Below are positions 45,173 to 54,055 of a stretch of 64,000 bases of DNA, piece by piece (within the stretch, counting starts at the first letter, position 1; every line of letters begins with the position of its first letter). The notes under the pieces were generated by a model that saw nothing but the letters and a program-made list of their open reading frames with translations, was not told the DNA's origin and searched no databases. A program made the translations under genes and the position numbers. Origin of the DNA: Rhodopseudomonas palustris HaA2 (GTDB lineage Bacteria; Pseudomonadota; Alphaproteobacteria; Rhizobiales; Xanthobacteraceae); the NCBI RefSeq assembly GCF_000013365.1, contig NC_007778.1, forward strand, positions 1,302,001-1,366,000, in the 5' to 3' direction.

Positions 45173-46237
45173 CTACAAATCCGCCGCGGCGATCCAGAAC
45201 ACTTCGCCTTCGGAATCCTCGCTGTCGAGCCACAGCAGCGGCAGATGCGGGAAGTCCTGTTCGATCGCGGGGCGGCAGCGGCCGACTTCGCACAGCAGGC
45301 CGCCGTCCGGCGTGAGATGATCCTTCGCCTCGGCCAGAATCCGGCGGATGATATCGAGTCCATCGTCGCCGCCGTCGAACGCCATCGCCGGTTCGGCGCG
45401 GCATTCGGCCGGCAGATTCGCCATGCCGTCGGCGTCGACGTAAGGCGGGTTGGTGATGATCAGATCGTAGCGGGCATCCTGCAGCAGCGGCGCGAACAGG
45501 TCGCCGTGATGCAGCGAGAGGCGATCCCCAAGATGGTGGTCGGCGACGTTGCGGGTTGCGACCGCGAGCGCATCCTCCGACAGATCGACGGCGTCGACGG
45601 CCGCATTGGGAAAGCTGCGCGCCGCGAGAATTGCGAGGCAACCCGAGCCAGTGCACAGATCGAGCACGCGCGCGACTGCTTCCGGATCGCCGATCAGCGA
45701 GGTCTCGCCGCCGTCGAAATGCGAGTCGAGCAGTTCGCCGATATAGGAGCGCGGCACGATCACGCGTTCGTCGACGTAGAACGGCACGCCGCGCATGTAG
45801 ATCTTGTTGACGAGATAGGCGGCGGGCAGCCGCGTCGTGATGCGTTGCTCGATGAGATGGAGAATCCCAACGGCCTCGTGATCGGTGACGCGTGCGGTCG
45901 CGAACATCTCGAACTGGTCGGGATGCAGATGCAGCGCTTCGCCGATCAGGAACACGGCTTCGGCGATCGGATCGGTGGTACCGTGTGCGAACACCACGCC
46001 GGCCTCGGCGAAGCGGCTCACGGCGAAGCGGACGAAGTCGAGCAGGCTGACCAGTTCGCCCGGAAACATTTCGTAGGGATCGAGTTCGAGATCCAGCGGC
46101 ATCGCCACGGCGACGCGGCGCTTCGCCGGTCGCTCGTGCCCGGAGGCCGGGGTGACTTTTGCCGCGGCGCGGGGCTTGGCAGGCCGCTTCGCCGGCGTCT
46201 TCTTCTTCGCGGCTTTCGCCTTCGCTTGTTTCGCCAT
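45173..46237 (-). CDS. prmB: 50S ribosomal protein L3 N(5)-glutamine methyltransferase
   Basis: The 354-residue protein is a SAM methyltransferase of the PrmB/HemK family, with VLDLCTGSGCLAILAARSFP and the glutamine-methylating motif NPPYVD in LIITNPPYVDADGM. A Lys/Ala/Pro-rich N-terminal extension of about 50 residues precedes the usual helical domain; this extra tail is not needed for the family. ATG 46237 overlaps the stop of moaE in TGATG, with AAGGA just ahead. An ATG at 46252 is also possible. Confidence 0.9.
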   Translation of the reverse strand: MAKQAKAKAAKKKTPAKRPAKPRAAAKVTPASGHERPAKRRVAVAMPLDLELDPYEMFPGELVSLLDFVRFAVSRFAEAGVVFAHGTTDPIAEAVFLIGEALHLHPDQFEMFATARVTDHEAVGILHLIEQRITTRLPAAYLVNKIYMRGVPFYVDERVIVPRSYIGELLDSHFDGGETSLIGDPEAVARVLDLCTGSGCLAILAARSFPNAAVDAVDLSEDALAVATRNVADHHLGDRLSLHHGDLFAPLLQDARYDLIITNPPYVDADGMANLPAECRAEPAMAFDGGDDGLDIIRRILAEAKDHLTPDGGLLCEVGRCRPAIEQDFPHLPLLWLDSEDSEGEVFWIAAADL

Positions 46238-46704
46238 CAATCCTTGCTCCATCGCGCGGCGGCCGCGTCGTCGCGGTCGTGCGCCTCGACCCAGCGCGTG
46301 CCGTCGGCGCGCTCCTCGCGCTTCCAGAACGGCGCGTTGGCCTTCAGATAATCCATCAGGAATTCGGCCGCTGCGAATGCGGCTTGCCGGTGCGACGACG
46401 CGGCCAGCACCAGCACGATGTTGTCGCCCGGCAGCATCCGGCCGACGCGGTGGACTATGGTCAGTGCGGTCACCGGCCAGCGCTTCACGGCTTCGGCGGC
46501 GTGGCGGCCGATCTCGTCTTCCGCCATGCCGGGATAATGCTCGAGCGTCAGTGCTGCGACCGCATCATCGCCTTCGGCGCCGCGGCAGATGCCGCTGAAA
46601 CTCACCACCGCGCCGATATCGGTGCGCCCTTTCGACATAGCCGCGATCTCTGCGGCGATGTCGAAATCGGCGTCCTGAATGCGGATCGTCACCGGAACGG
46701 TCAT
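46237..46704 (-). CDS. moaE: Molybdopterin synthase catalytic subunit MoaE
   Basis: The 155-residue protein is the large subunit of molybdopterin synthase, which moves sulfur from MoaD to precursor Z. It shows HRVGRMLPGDNIVLVLAASSHR, and the catalytic lysine area is FWKREERADGTRWVEA. It lies 24 bases after moaD, as expected for partners, and overlaps prmB. Confidence 0.93.
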   Translation of the reverse strand: MTVPVTIRIQDADFDIAAEIAAMSKGRTDIGAVVSFSGICRGAEGDDAVAALTLEHYPGMAEDEIGRHAAEAVKRWPVTALTIVHRVGRMLPGDNIVLVLAASSHRQAAFAAAEFLMDYLKANAPFWKREERADGTRWVEAHDRDDAAAARWSKD

Positions 46705-46728
46705 CGGATCATCCCGTGCGCGGCGCGC

Positions 46729-46980
46729 TCAGCCGCCGGTCATCGGCGGGAAAAAGGCGACCTCGCGGGCGCCAGCGATCGGCGTGTCGGGGCGCACATG
46801 GGTGCGGTCGAGCGCGGTGCGGATCACGCCCGGCTTTTCGAACGCGAAGGCATAGCCTTCGCCGCGCGCCGACAGCCAGCCGATCAGATCGGACACGGTC
46901 GCGACCTCGGCCGGCGGCTCGATGGTCTCCTCGTCGAGGCCGATCCGCTCGCGGACCCAGGCGAAGTATTTCACCTTCAT
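46729..46980 (-). CDS. moaD: Molybdopterin synthase sulfur carrier subunit MoaD
   Basis: The 83-residue ubiquitin-like protein begins MKVKYFAWVRERIGLDEE and ends VAFFPPMTGG. The terminal Gly-Gly is the thiocarboxylation site. Its ATG overlaps the stop of pgsA by four bases, so it is translated in tandem with the phospholipid gene. Confidence 0.93.
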   Translation of the reverse strand: MKVKYFAWVRERIGLDEETIEPPAEVATVSDLIGWLSARGEGYAFAFEKPGVIRTALDRTHVRPDTPIAGAREVAFFPPMTGG

Positions 46981-47600
46981 CGCGAATCCTCTTCGATCAG
47001 GTGATGGATGCCGGCGCGGAAATAGTCGTAGCCGGTGTACATCGTCACCAGCGCGGATATCCACAGCAGGGCCAGGCCGATCTGGGTGGTGTAGGGCAGC
47101 ACCTCGTCGCCGGCGTCGCCGGCGAGCAGGAAGCCGATCGCCACCAATTGCACCGTGGTCTTCCATTTCGCCAGCTTGGTGACCGGCACGCTGACCCGCA
47201 ATGCGGCGAGATATTCCCGCAGGCCGGAGACCAGGATCTCGCGGCACAGGATCACGATCGCGGCCCACAGCGTCCAGCCATGGATGATACCGTCGGCGGC
47301 GAGCATCAGCAGGCAGGATGCTACCAGCAGCTTGTCGGCGATCGGGTCGAGCATCCGGCCGAACGCCGAGTGCTGGTCCCAGATCCGGGCGTAATAGCCG
47401 TCGAGGAAGTCGGTGATCGCGGCCGCGATGAACACCGCCAGAGCGACCCAGCGCAGCGCGAGCGGGCCGCCCATGATCGACTGCGCATAGATGCAGCCGA
47501 CCACGACCGGAATCGCCGCGATGCGGGCGTAGGTCAGGATATTCGGAAGCGTCAGCGACTTCGCTCCCCGCGCCGGCGCTCTGGTCGAAACATCGTTCAT
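46977..47600 (-). CDS. pgsA: CDP-diacylglycerol--glycerol-3-phosphate 3-phosphatidyltransferase
   Basis: The 207-residue integral membrane enzyme makes phosphatidylglycerol phosphate. The CDP-alcohol phosphatidyltransferase motif D-G-x2-A-R-x8-G-x3-D-x3-D is complete in LDGYYARIWDQHSAFGRMLD followed by PIADKLL. Several membrane helices surround it. GGTAAG precedes the ATG at 47600; an earlier ATG at 47642 is possible. It leads the operon pgsA-moaD-moaE-prmB and lies 127 bases after uvrC. Confidence 0.92.
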   Translation of the reverse strand: MNDVSTRAPARGAKSLTLPNILTYARIAAIPVVVGCIYAQSIMGGPLALRWVALAVFIAAAITDFLDGYYARIWDQHSAFGRMLDPIADKLLVASCLLMLAADGIIHGWTLWAAIVILCREILVSGLREYLAALRVSVPVTKLAKWKTTVQLVAIGFLLAGDAGDEVLPYTTQIGLALLWISALVTMYTGYDYFRAGIHHLIEEDSR

Positions 47601-47727
47601 CAAACTTACCAATACTGCCCGCGCCGGAAGGTCAACTCCCACGAAGGCGCCCTCCGATCCGTATCAGGAAAAGGTGAAATCCGCATGGTTCAGATCGGCC
47701 CGGTCCGCAGACGACTTTGGTCGGGCT

Positions 47728-49815
47728 TCAGCCCGGCCCCGGATGAAAGAAATCGAAGATCCGGCGGGCGCTTTCGGCGCTGATCCCAGGAACCTTGCCG
47801 AGGTCGCCGAGCGAGGCGCGCTCGATCTCCTTCAGGGTGCCGAAATGGTGCAACAGCGCGCGCTTGCGCGACGGACCGATGCCGGGAATCTCCTGCAGCC
47901 CGGCCTCGCGGATGTCCTTCTTGCGCAGCTTGCGGTGCGAGCCGATCACGAAGCGATGCGCCTCGTCGCGCAGCCGCTGGATGAAATACAGCACCGGGTC
48001 GCGGGGCTCGAGCTTGATCGCCTCGCGCTCCGGCATGAACAGCGTTTCGCGGCCGGCGTCGCGATCCGGCCCCTTGGCGACGCCGAGCAGCGTCACCTCG
48101 GCGTCGAGCCCGAGCTCGGTCAGCACGCCGCGCGCGGCGTTGAGCTGGCCGCGGCCGCCGTCGATGATCACGAGATCGGGCCATTGCGGAGTCTCGTCGT
48201 CGTTCGGCTTCGCCGCCTCGCCTTCGGCCTTCGCGGCGGCCAGCCGCTTGAACCGCCGCTCCAGCACCTCGCGCATCATCGCGTAGTCGTCGCCCGGGGT
48301 GAGGCCTTCGGAGCGGATGTTGAACTTGCGGTACTGGTTCTTGATGAAGCCGTCCGGGCCGGCGACGATCATCGCGCCGACCGCGTTGGTGCCCTGGATG
48401 TGGCTGTTGTCGTAGACCTCGATCCGCTGCGGCGGCTTCGGCAGTCCCAGCGTGGTGGCGAGGCCCTGCAGCAGTCTCGTCTGGGTCGCGGTGTCGGCGA
48501 GCTTGCGGCCGAGCGCCTCGCGCGCATTGGTCAGCGCGTGCGCGACCAGCTCCTTCTTCTCGCCGCGCTTCGGCGTCGAGATCTCGACCTTGCGGTCCGC
48601 CTTGATGCAAAGCGCATCGGCCAGCAGCGCGCAGTCCTCGATGTCGTGCGACAGCAGGATCAGCTTCGGTGGCGGCTTGTCGTCGTAGAATTGAGCCAGG
48701 AACGACGCCAGCACTTCCTCCGGGGTGAACGACTTCTCGGCGCGGGGGAAGTAGGCGCGGTTGCCCCAGTTCTGCCCGGTGCGGAAGAAGAACACTTCGA
48801 CGCAGGAATAGCCGCCCTCCTGATAGATCGCGAACACGTCGGCTTCCTCGACGGTGCGCGGGTTGATGCCCTGCTGGGACTGGATCGCCGACAGCGCCGC
48901 CAGGCGGTCGCGATACAGCGCCGCGGTCTCGAATTCGAGCTCGTTCGAGGCCTTCTCCATCTCGACCGCGAGCTCCTGCTTCACCGCCCGGCTGCGGCCG
49001 GACAGGAAGTCTTTCGCCTCGCGCACCAGTTCGGTGTAGCCGGGAAAATCGACCTCGCCGGTGCAAGGGCCGGAGCAGCGCCGGATTTGATACAGCAGGC
49101 AGGGGCGGGTGCGGCTCTCGAAGAACGAATCGGTGCAGGAGCGCACCAGAAACGCGCGCTGCAGCGCCGTGATGGTTCGGTTGACCGCGCCGACCGAGGC
49201 GAACGGGCCGAAATAGCGCCCTGGGCGGCTCTGCGCGCCGCGATGCTTGAGAATCTGCGGCGCCCAATGGTCGCCGGTGATCAGGATATAGGGAAACGAC
49301 TTGTCGTCGCGCAGCAGCACGTTGAAGCGCGGCCGGAGCTGCTTGATCAGATTGGCTTCGAGCAGCAGCGCCTCGGTCTCGGTCGACGTCGAAATGATCT
49401 CGACGGTGACGGTGGCGGCGATCATCCGCGCGATCCGCATCACGTGGCCGGTCGGCCGCGCATAGGACGACAACCGCTTCTTCACGTTCTTGGCCTTGCC
49501 GACATAGAGCACGTCGTGCGCGGCGTTCAGCATGCGGTAGACGCCGGGTGAGGTCGGCGCCAGCCGGACCGCCTGCTCGATCGCGGCGCGGCCGACCGCC
49601 AACGGGCCGTCGGCGACCTCGGCGCTGTCGTCCTCGATCTCCGGCAGGCGTGCCTCGTCGTCCTCGTCCACCGTCAGTTCGGCGGTCGCGGTGTCGATGT
49701 CCTGCGCGGCGGGCGCGGGGTGCGGCGTTAGTTCGGGCGAGACCGGCGATGGGGATTCGGTGTCCGCAAGCGGCGCGGCCGCCGTGTCGCGGGTCTCGGC
49801 GGGGTCGTGATTCAT
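47728..49815 (-). CDS. uvrC: Excinuclease ABC subunit C
   Basis: The 695-residue protein makes both incisions in nucleotide excision repair. It has an acidic N-terminal extension of about 70 residues, then a GIY-YIG nuclease ([20 protein letters not shown]) and a UVR helical hairpin. An RNase H-like endonuclease domain follows ([20 protein letters not shown] and [14 protein letters not shown]), then a C-terminal double helix-hairpin-helix ([20 protein letters not shown]). A short Gly/Pro tail ends it. Confidence 0.95.
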   Translation of the reverse strand: MNHDPAETRDTAAAPLADTESPSPVSPELTPHPAPAAQDIDTATAELTVDEDDEARLPEIEDDSAEVADGPLAVGRAAIEQAVRLAPTSPGVYRMLNAAHDVLYVGKAKNVKKRLSSYARPTGHVMRIARMIAATVTVEIISTSTETEALLLEANLIKQLRPRFNVLLRDDKSFPYILITGDHWAPQILKHRGAQSRPGRYFGPFASVGAVNRTITALQRAFLVRSCTDSFFESRTRPCLLYQIRRCSGPCTGEVDFPGYTELVREAKDFLSGRSRAVKQELAVEMEKASNELEFETAALYRDRLAALSAIQSQQGINPRTVEEADVFAIYQEGGYSCVEVFFFRTGQNWGNRAYFPRAEKSFTPEEVLASFLAQFYDDKPPPKLILLSHDIEDCALLADALCIKADRKVEISTPKRGEKKELVAHALTNAREALGRKLADTATQTRLLQGLATTLGLPKPPQRIEVYDNSHIQGTNAVGAMIVAGPDGFIKNQYRKFNIRSEGLTPGDDYAMMREVLERRFKRLAAAKAEGEAAKPNDDETPQWPDLVIIDGGRGQLNAARGVLTELGLDAEVTLLGVAKGPDRDAGRETLFMPEREAIKLEPRDPVLYFIQRLRDEAHRFVIGSHRKLRKKDIREAGLQEIPGIGPSRKRALLHHFGTLKEIERASLGDLGKVPGISAESARRIFDFFHPGPG

Positions 49816-50115
49816 GGTCCTAAATTAGGCGTTCGGCGTGGTCGGTGCCAGCGGCACGCGGCCGGAACCCACATCGCGTTGCCATCCCACGGGGCGACGA
49901 TCTTTCGCCACCCCCCGTGAATTAAGCTCTCGTTAAGAATGCGATCAGGAACCGCCAGCCGATTTACAACCGCTTAACTTAAAACTCTCGATAAATCTTA
50001 CCGGAAAAGAGCGGAAATCCGTAACCATCCGGATCGCTTTTTCGTCGGCCATTTGTGGCCGAGGGCTGGACGGACGGCGCGCGCAAGCAGCGTCCCTGCC
50101 GTCGAGGAGAGTAAG
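49816..50115. other. Intergenic region upstream of the outer-membrane protein gene
   Basis: The 300 bases between divergent uvrC and outer-membrane protein genes turn AT-rich at about 49917-50010 (GAATTAAGCTCTCGTTAAG and CGCTTAACTTAAAACTCTCG), a likely promoter area for the strongly expressed barrel protein. GAGGAGAG near the end is its ribosome site. No gene or known RNA motif is seen. Confidence 0.4.
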
Positions 50116-50739
50116 ATGCGTAAACTTGCGATGGCCGCGGCGACCGTAATCGCCGCAACGGGGTCCACGGCACAGGCGGCGGATATGGGCTATTACGGCT
50201 CACGGACGCCCTACACCGTGAATCAGCCCCTCAACGCCTTCAGCTGGGCCGGCCCGTATCTGGGCGGCAATCTCGGCTACGCGTTCGGCAACGTCACCAA
50301 CAACATCACCAAGCCGTCCGGATTCAGCGGTGGCGTTCAGGGCGGCTACAATTGGCAGAGCGGCAACATCGTCTTCGGCCTCGAAGGCGATATTCAGTTC
50401 TCGACCGCCAACGACACCTTCGCGTCCTACAAATTCTCGAACCCCTGGTTCGGGACGGCACGCGGCCGCGTCGGCTATGCGATGAACGACATTCTGCTCT
50501 ACGCAACCGGCGGTCTCGCTTTCGGTCAGCTGAAGGGCGAATATCTGCTGTCCTCGGAGAGCCACACCTCGGCCGGCTGGACGGTCGGCGCCGGCGCCGA
50601 ATTCGCCTTTGCGCCGAAGCTCAGCGCCAAGGTCGAGTATCTTTACGGCAGCCTGTCGACCAACAACTTCTTCATCACCGGCGCCCCGAACGGCTACAAT
50701 TTCGGCCTCATCCGCGCCGGCATCAACTATCATTTCTAA
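50116..50739 (+). CDS. Outer membrane beta-barrel protein (Omp25/Omp31-like porin family)
   Basis: The 207-residue protein has a signal peptide (MRKLAMAAATVIAATGSTAQA, cut before ADM), followed by alternating short beta-strands such as WAGPYLGGNLGYAFG, GFSGGVQGGYNWQSG and LSAKVEYLYGSLS. It ends in the aromatic C-terminal signature RAGINYHF used for outer-membrane insertion. It belongs with Omp25/Omp31 and Ropb-type proteins of rhizobia. GAGGAGAG lies ahead of the ATG, and a strong terminator follows the stop. Confidence 0.92.
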   Translation: MRKLAMAAATVIAATGSTAQAADMGYYGSRTPYTVNQPLNAFSWAGPYLGGNLGYAFGNVTNNITKPSGFSGGVQGGYNWQSGNIVFGLEGDIQFSTANDTFASYKFSNPWFGTARGRVGYAMNDILLYATGGLAFGQLKGEYLLSSESHTSAGWTVGAGAEFAFAPKLSAKVEYLYGSLSTNNFFITGAPNGYNFGLIRAGINYHF

Positions 50740-50785
50740 ACGTCGCGACGAAACCTTCGCGAGCAAGAAACTCGGCGATCAACAT

Positions 50786-50814
50786 TCCCGGCCCTCGTGG
50801 CCGGGATTTTTTTT
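50786..50814 (+). terminator. Rho-independent terminator of the outer-membrane protein gene
   Basis: TCCCGGCC and GGCCGGGA form an eight-base-pair stem around CTCGT, followed by eight T residues. It lies 46 bases after the stop. Confidence 0.92.
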
Positions 50815-50955
50815 GGACTGGGTTGTCGGGCGGAGCGCCGCGTAGTCGGGCCGCGCACATGCGAGCGCCGCGGCGTCGTATTCGCTACGCCGTCACTTCA
50901 AAGCCCGTCGCGTTCGTCGTGGCTGCGTTCAGTTTTGCACAGCCCATGACAACAA

Positions 50956-51168
50956 CTACGAAATCACCAGATTGACCGCCTTGGGGCCTTTGCCCTTTTT
51001 GTCCGGTTCGACCTCGAATGAAATGCGCTGACCTTCGGTCAGATCCTTCAAGCCGGCACGCTCGACCGCAGTGATATGAACAAATACGTCGCGGCCACCG
51101 TCATCAGGCTTGATGAACCCGTAGCCGCGTTCTCCATTGAAGAACTTCACCGTTCCCGTATTAGGCAT
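50956..51168 (-). CDS. Cold-shock protein (CspA family)
   Basis: The 70-residue single OB-fold has RNP1-like GYGFIKPDDGG and RNP2-like DVFVHITAVE motifs. It is the size of CspA homologues that bind single-stranded RNA/DNA. GGGAGGAG lies ahead of the ATG. It is on the same strand as rlmJ but 255 bases downstream, leaving room for its own promoter and an untranslated leader like those of other cold-shock genes. Confidence 0.93.
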   Translation of the reverse strand: MPNTGTVKFFNGERGYGFIKPDDGGRDVFVHITAVERAGLKDLTEGQRISFEVEPDKKGKGPKAVNLVIS

Positions 51169-51423
51169 TCCGGAAACTCCTCCCGCATGCTTTCCGTCGC
51201 GCGCCGGCGCGTCGGTGCGACCTGGCGTTGCGCTGCCGGAAAGCTCGGCCGAGGCTGGGCCTGCTGATCGTCGCAGGTCCGAGGTAGTACGGCCTTGTCA
51301 CTCCGCCGCCCCCATTCGCGGAAGCAGAACGTAAAGCCAGTCCAATGACTCAGCATAGTACGGATTTGCGCGGATTGACTACGCCCCAAATGCGACTTTT
51401 CGCGCCAATCAGCGCGTGAGTCG

Positions 51424-52281
51424 TCAGGGCTTAGGTAGCTCGAGCCGATAACGGCTGACGCCCCCTTGGCCGAGAGGTCTTTCCAGCTCAGGAAGGATGA
51501 CTCTCAAATCCGACACCAGCGTCCATGGCGGATTCACCACCAGCAGTCCGGTCGAGGTCAGCGCGCCGTCCGGCTGTTGCGGTGCGACGCTGAATTCCAG
51601 CCGCAGACACTTGCCGTCGCCGCCGGCTGCGGCAACGGTTGCAACGCGGTCGGCCAGCGCGTCGGTGGCGCGTCGGTTCTTCACCGGATACCACAACTGA
51701 TAGATGCCCGTCGGCCATTTCCCGTAAGCGGTGCTGAAACCCTGCGCCAATCGCTCGAATTCGTCCTTCTTTTCGAAGGACGGATCGATCAGCACCAGGC
51801 CGCGGCGTTCTTTCGGCGGCACGAACGCGGTCAGCGCCTGCCAGCCGTCGAGATCGACCACCCGCGCCTGGGTGTCGCGGCGCAGCGCATTGATCAGCTG
51901 TTTGCGCGCCAGCGGCTCCAATTCGCTGGCGACCATACTGTCCTGCGGGCGCAGCAGGGCGCGGGCGATCAGCGGCGATCCGGGATAGGCGGTCAGGTCG
52001 CGTTGCGGGTTGAAGGCGCGGATGATGTCGAGATAGGGCCTGATCAGTTCGCCGGCCTCGTCGCTGAACCGCGCCTGCATCACCCGGGCGATCCCGGTGA
52101 CCCATTCGCCGCCGCGGCGGGCCTCGTCGCTGGTGAGGTCGTAGAGCCCGGCGCCGGCATGGCTGTCGACCACCCGAAACGGCGCCGGCTTCTCCTGCAG
52201 ATAAGTGAGGATCCGGGCCAGCACGATGTGCTTGATGACATCGGCGAAATTGCCGGCGTGAAAGGCGTGGCGATAATTCAT
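51424..52281 (-). CDS. rlmJ: 23S rRNA (adenine(2030)-N(6))-methyltransferase
   Basis: The 285-residue methyltransferase has the RlmJ start MNYRHAFHAGNFADVIKH and the SAM-site loop VVDSHAGAGLYDLTS. The catalytic motif, usually DPPYE or DPPFE, reads LIDPSFEKKDEF: the second proline is a serine. Activity is probably kept since Asp-Pro and the aromatic position are intact. It is divergent from the response regulator gene. Confidence 0.92.
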   Translation of the reverse strand: MNYRHAFHAGNFADVIKHIVLARILTYLQEKPAPFRVVDSHAGAGLYDLTSDEARRGGEWVTGIARVMQARFSDEAGELIRPYLDIIRAFNPQRDLTAYPGSPLIARALLRPQDSMVASELEPLARKQLINALRRDTQARVVDLDGWQALTAFVPPKERRGLVLIDPSFEKKDEFERLAQGFSTAYGKWPTGIYQLWYPVKNRRATDALADRVATVAAAGGDGKCLRLEFSVAPQQPDGALTSTGLLVVNPPWTLVSDLRVILPELERPLGQGGVSRYRLELPKP

Positions 52282-52603
52282 CGGCCTTTCCTAGCAGTCG
52301 GCGCCCCGACCCGCCATGGCGTCGTGGGCTGCATCCCGGGATGCCGTTACGCCGCGTCCGTAAGACTACGGGGGACGTGCCGGATGCCCAAAATGCAGGG
52401 AAAGTCGGCATTTTTCGGAGGTTTCTGCGGCGATGGCGGGTTCGCTCCGGCGCCCCCGGTTAACGGGCTGTTTAATCAGCGGTGCTAGTTCTGGTCTGCG
52501 GATGAGGCCGGGCGTGTCCAACGCCGGGTCCTTCGGAGAACCACAATTTAGCCCACCGTTGGGGCGTTTCGGCGCACCGATGCGGTGCCCCTGGGAGTTG
52601 AAG
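52282..52603. other. Intergenic region between rlmJ and the response regulator gene
   Basis: About 320 bases hold the divergent promoters. No open frame with a recognisable product and no RNA motif is evident. The stretch at about 52460-52500 (TTAACGGGCTGTTTAATCAG) is the most AT-rich and may carry the promoter for the response regulator. Confidence 0.35.
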
Positions 52604-52999
52604 ATGGCGGTTGATTTGTCAATGTCGGTCCTGGTGGTGGACGACTACAGCACCATGATCCGGATCATTCGTAATCTTCTGAAGCAGCTCGGCTTCGAGC
52701 ATATCGACGACGCCAGCGACGGCTCGGCTGCGCTCGAGAAGATGCGGGTCAAGAAGTACGGCCTGGTGATCTCGGACTGGAACATGGAGCCGATGACCGG
52801 CTACGACCTCTTGAAGGAAGTCCGCGCCGATCCCAATCTGTCGCAGACGCCGTTCATCATGATCACGGCGGAGTCCAAGACCGAGAACGTGATCGCCGCC
52901 AAGCGGGCGGGCGTGAACAATTACATCGTCAAGCCGTTCAACGCGGCGACGCTGAAGACCAAGATCGACGCGGTGTTCCCGGATCACGTCGCGGCGTAA
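52604..52999 (+). CDS. Single-domain response regulator (CheY-like)
   Basis: The 131-residue protein is a receiver domain alone. It has the acidic pair Asp13-Asp14 (VVDDYSTM), phospho-acceptor Asp58 (ISDWNMEPMTG), Thr88 (IMITAES) and Lys110 (IVKPFN). Segment DWNMEP is typical of chemotaxis CheY. No chemotaxis genes are adjacent, so it is an orphan CheY. It may act on flagellar motors or in a phosphorelay. GGGAG lies ahead of the ATG and a terminator follows the stop. Confidence 0.9.
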   Translation: MAVDLSMSVLVVDDYSTMIRIIRNLLKQLGFEHIDDASDGSAALEKMRVKKYGLVISDWNMEPMTGYDLLKEVRADPNLSQTPFIMITAESKTENVIAAKRAGVNNYIVKPFNAATLKTKIDAVFPDHVAA

Positions 53000-53030
53000 G
53001 CGCGACGCATCAGCCGGCGAGTTTCGAGAG

Positions 53031-53058
53031 CGCGCTCCGCAAGGGGCGCGTTTTTGTT
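53031..53058 (+). terminator. Rho-independent terminator after the response regulator gene
   Basis: CGCGCTCC pairs with GGGGCGCG (one G-T pair) around a GCAA tetraloop, then TTTTTGTT. It is 32 bases after the stop. Confidence 0.88.
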
Positions 53059-53066
53059 TGCGACGG

Positions 53067-53174
53067 CGTCATGCGCGGGCTTGACCCGCGCATCCATCGT
53101 CCGCGAAAGCGGACGCACGAAATTGTCCATTCATCCGAAGCGGATGGATTGCCGGGTCAAGCCCGGCAATGACG
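53067..53174. repeat. Interspersed palindromic repeat, family D
   Basis: CGTCATGCGCGGGCTTGACC at one end and GGTCAAGCCCGGCAATGACG at the other, with inner inverted arms ATCCATCGTCCGC-type and GCGGATGGAT-type. It lies between convergent genes. Confidence 0.75.
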
Positions 53175-53188
53175 GCGGAGAGCTTCTG

Positions 53189-54043
53189 CTACCACCGCAG
53201 CTCGCGGGTCAGCGCCAGCGGCGGGTGGCCGAACAATTCGTCGACGGCGGCAGCATCGAGCCGGTCGATGCCCTCGAAGGCATCGGCATGGATGCCGCGG
53301 GTGACGAACAACAGATCGATGCCGTAGGCCTGCGCGCCGGCGAGGTCGGTGCGGACGGAATCGCCGATCGCCAGCACGCGCGGAAGCGGCGTCTCGGCGC
53401 CGCGGAGTCCGCGCGCGAGCGCCATCGCGCGGTCGTAGATCGGCCGGTGCGGCTTGCCGTAGAAGATCACCTCGCCACCGAGCTCGCGATACAGTTCGGC
53501 GATCGCGCCGGCGCAGTAGATCAGCCGGTCGCCACGCTCGACCACGATGTCGGGATTGGCGCAGACCAGCGTCAGCTTGCGCGCCAGCGCCTCGCCCATC
53601 ATCGCGCGATAGTCCTCGGCGGATTCGGTCTCGTCGTCGAACGGGCCGGTGCAGATGATGTAGTCGGCCTTGTCCAGCGGCGTCAGCATCGCGTCGAGGC
53701 CGCGATAGATCGCATTGTCGCGATCCGGGCCGAGCCAGAACACCGACTGGCCGGGATGCTCGGCGACGTAGCCGCGGGTGAGGTCGCCGGACGACACGAT
53801 GGCGTCGTAGCAATCGTCGGGCACGTCCAGCTTGCGCAGCTGCCGCTGCACCGAATCCGCCGGGCGCGGCGCGTTGGTGATCAGCACCACGGTACGGCCT
53901 TCCCGGCGCGCGGTGCGCAGCGCGTCGCAAGCCTCGGGGAACGATTCCATGCCGTTATGCACGACGCCCCAGATGTCGCTCAGCACGACATCGACCGATC
54001 CCACCAGCTCGCGCAGGTGCTCGACGAAACGCAGCGTGGTCAT
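53189..54043 (-). CDS. HAD-superfamily class IIA hydrolase (TIGR01459-like)
   Basis: The 284-residue HAD phosphatase has motif I DIWGVVHNG, in which Trp replaces the usual Asp at the second acid position. Motif II is ITNAPRP, the IIA cap follows, and the C-terminal motif is IGDSVRTDLAGAQAYG. A TIGR01459-like alphaproteobacterial phosphatase with unknown substrate fits best. It starts 13 bases after the EAL-protein gene, so they are likely co-transcribed. Confidence 0.88.
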   Translation of the reverse strand: MTTLRFVEHLRELVGSVDVVLSDIWGVVHNGMESFPEACDALRTARREGRTVVLITNAPRPADSVQRQLRKLDVPDDCYDAIVSSGDLTRGYVAEHPGQSVFWLGPDRDNAIYRGLDAMLTPLDKADYIICTGPFDDETESAEDYRAMMGEALARKLTLVCANPDIVVERGDRLIYCAGAIAELYRELGGEVIFYGKPHRPIYDRAMALARGLRGAETPLPRVLAIGDSVRTDLAGAQAYGIDLLFVTRGIHADAFEGIDRLDAAAVDELFGHPPLALTRELRW

Positions 54044-54055
54044 GCGAAAAAGCGG

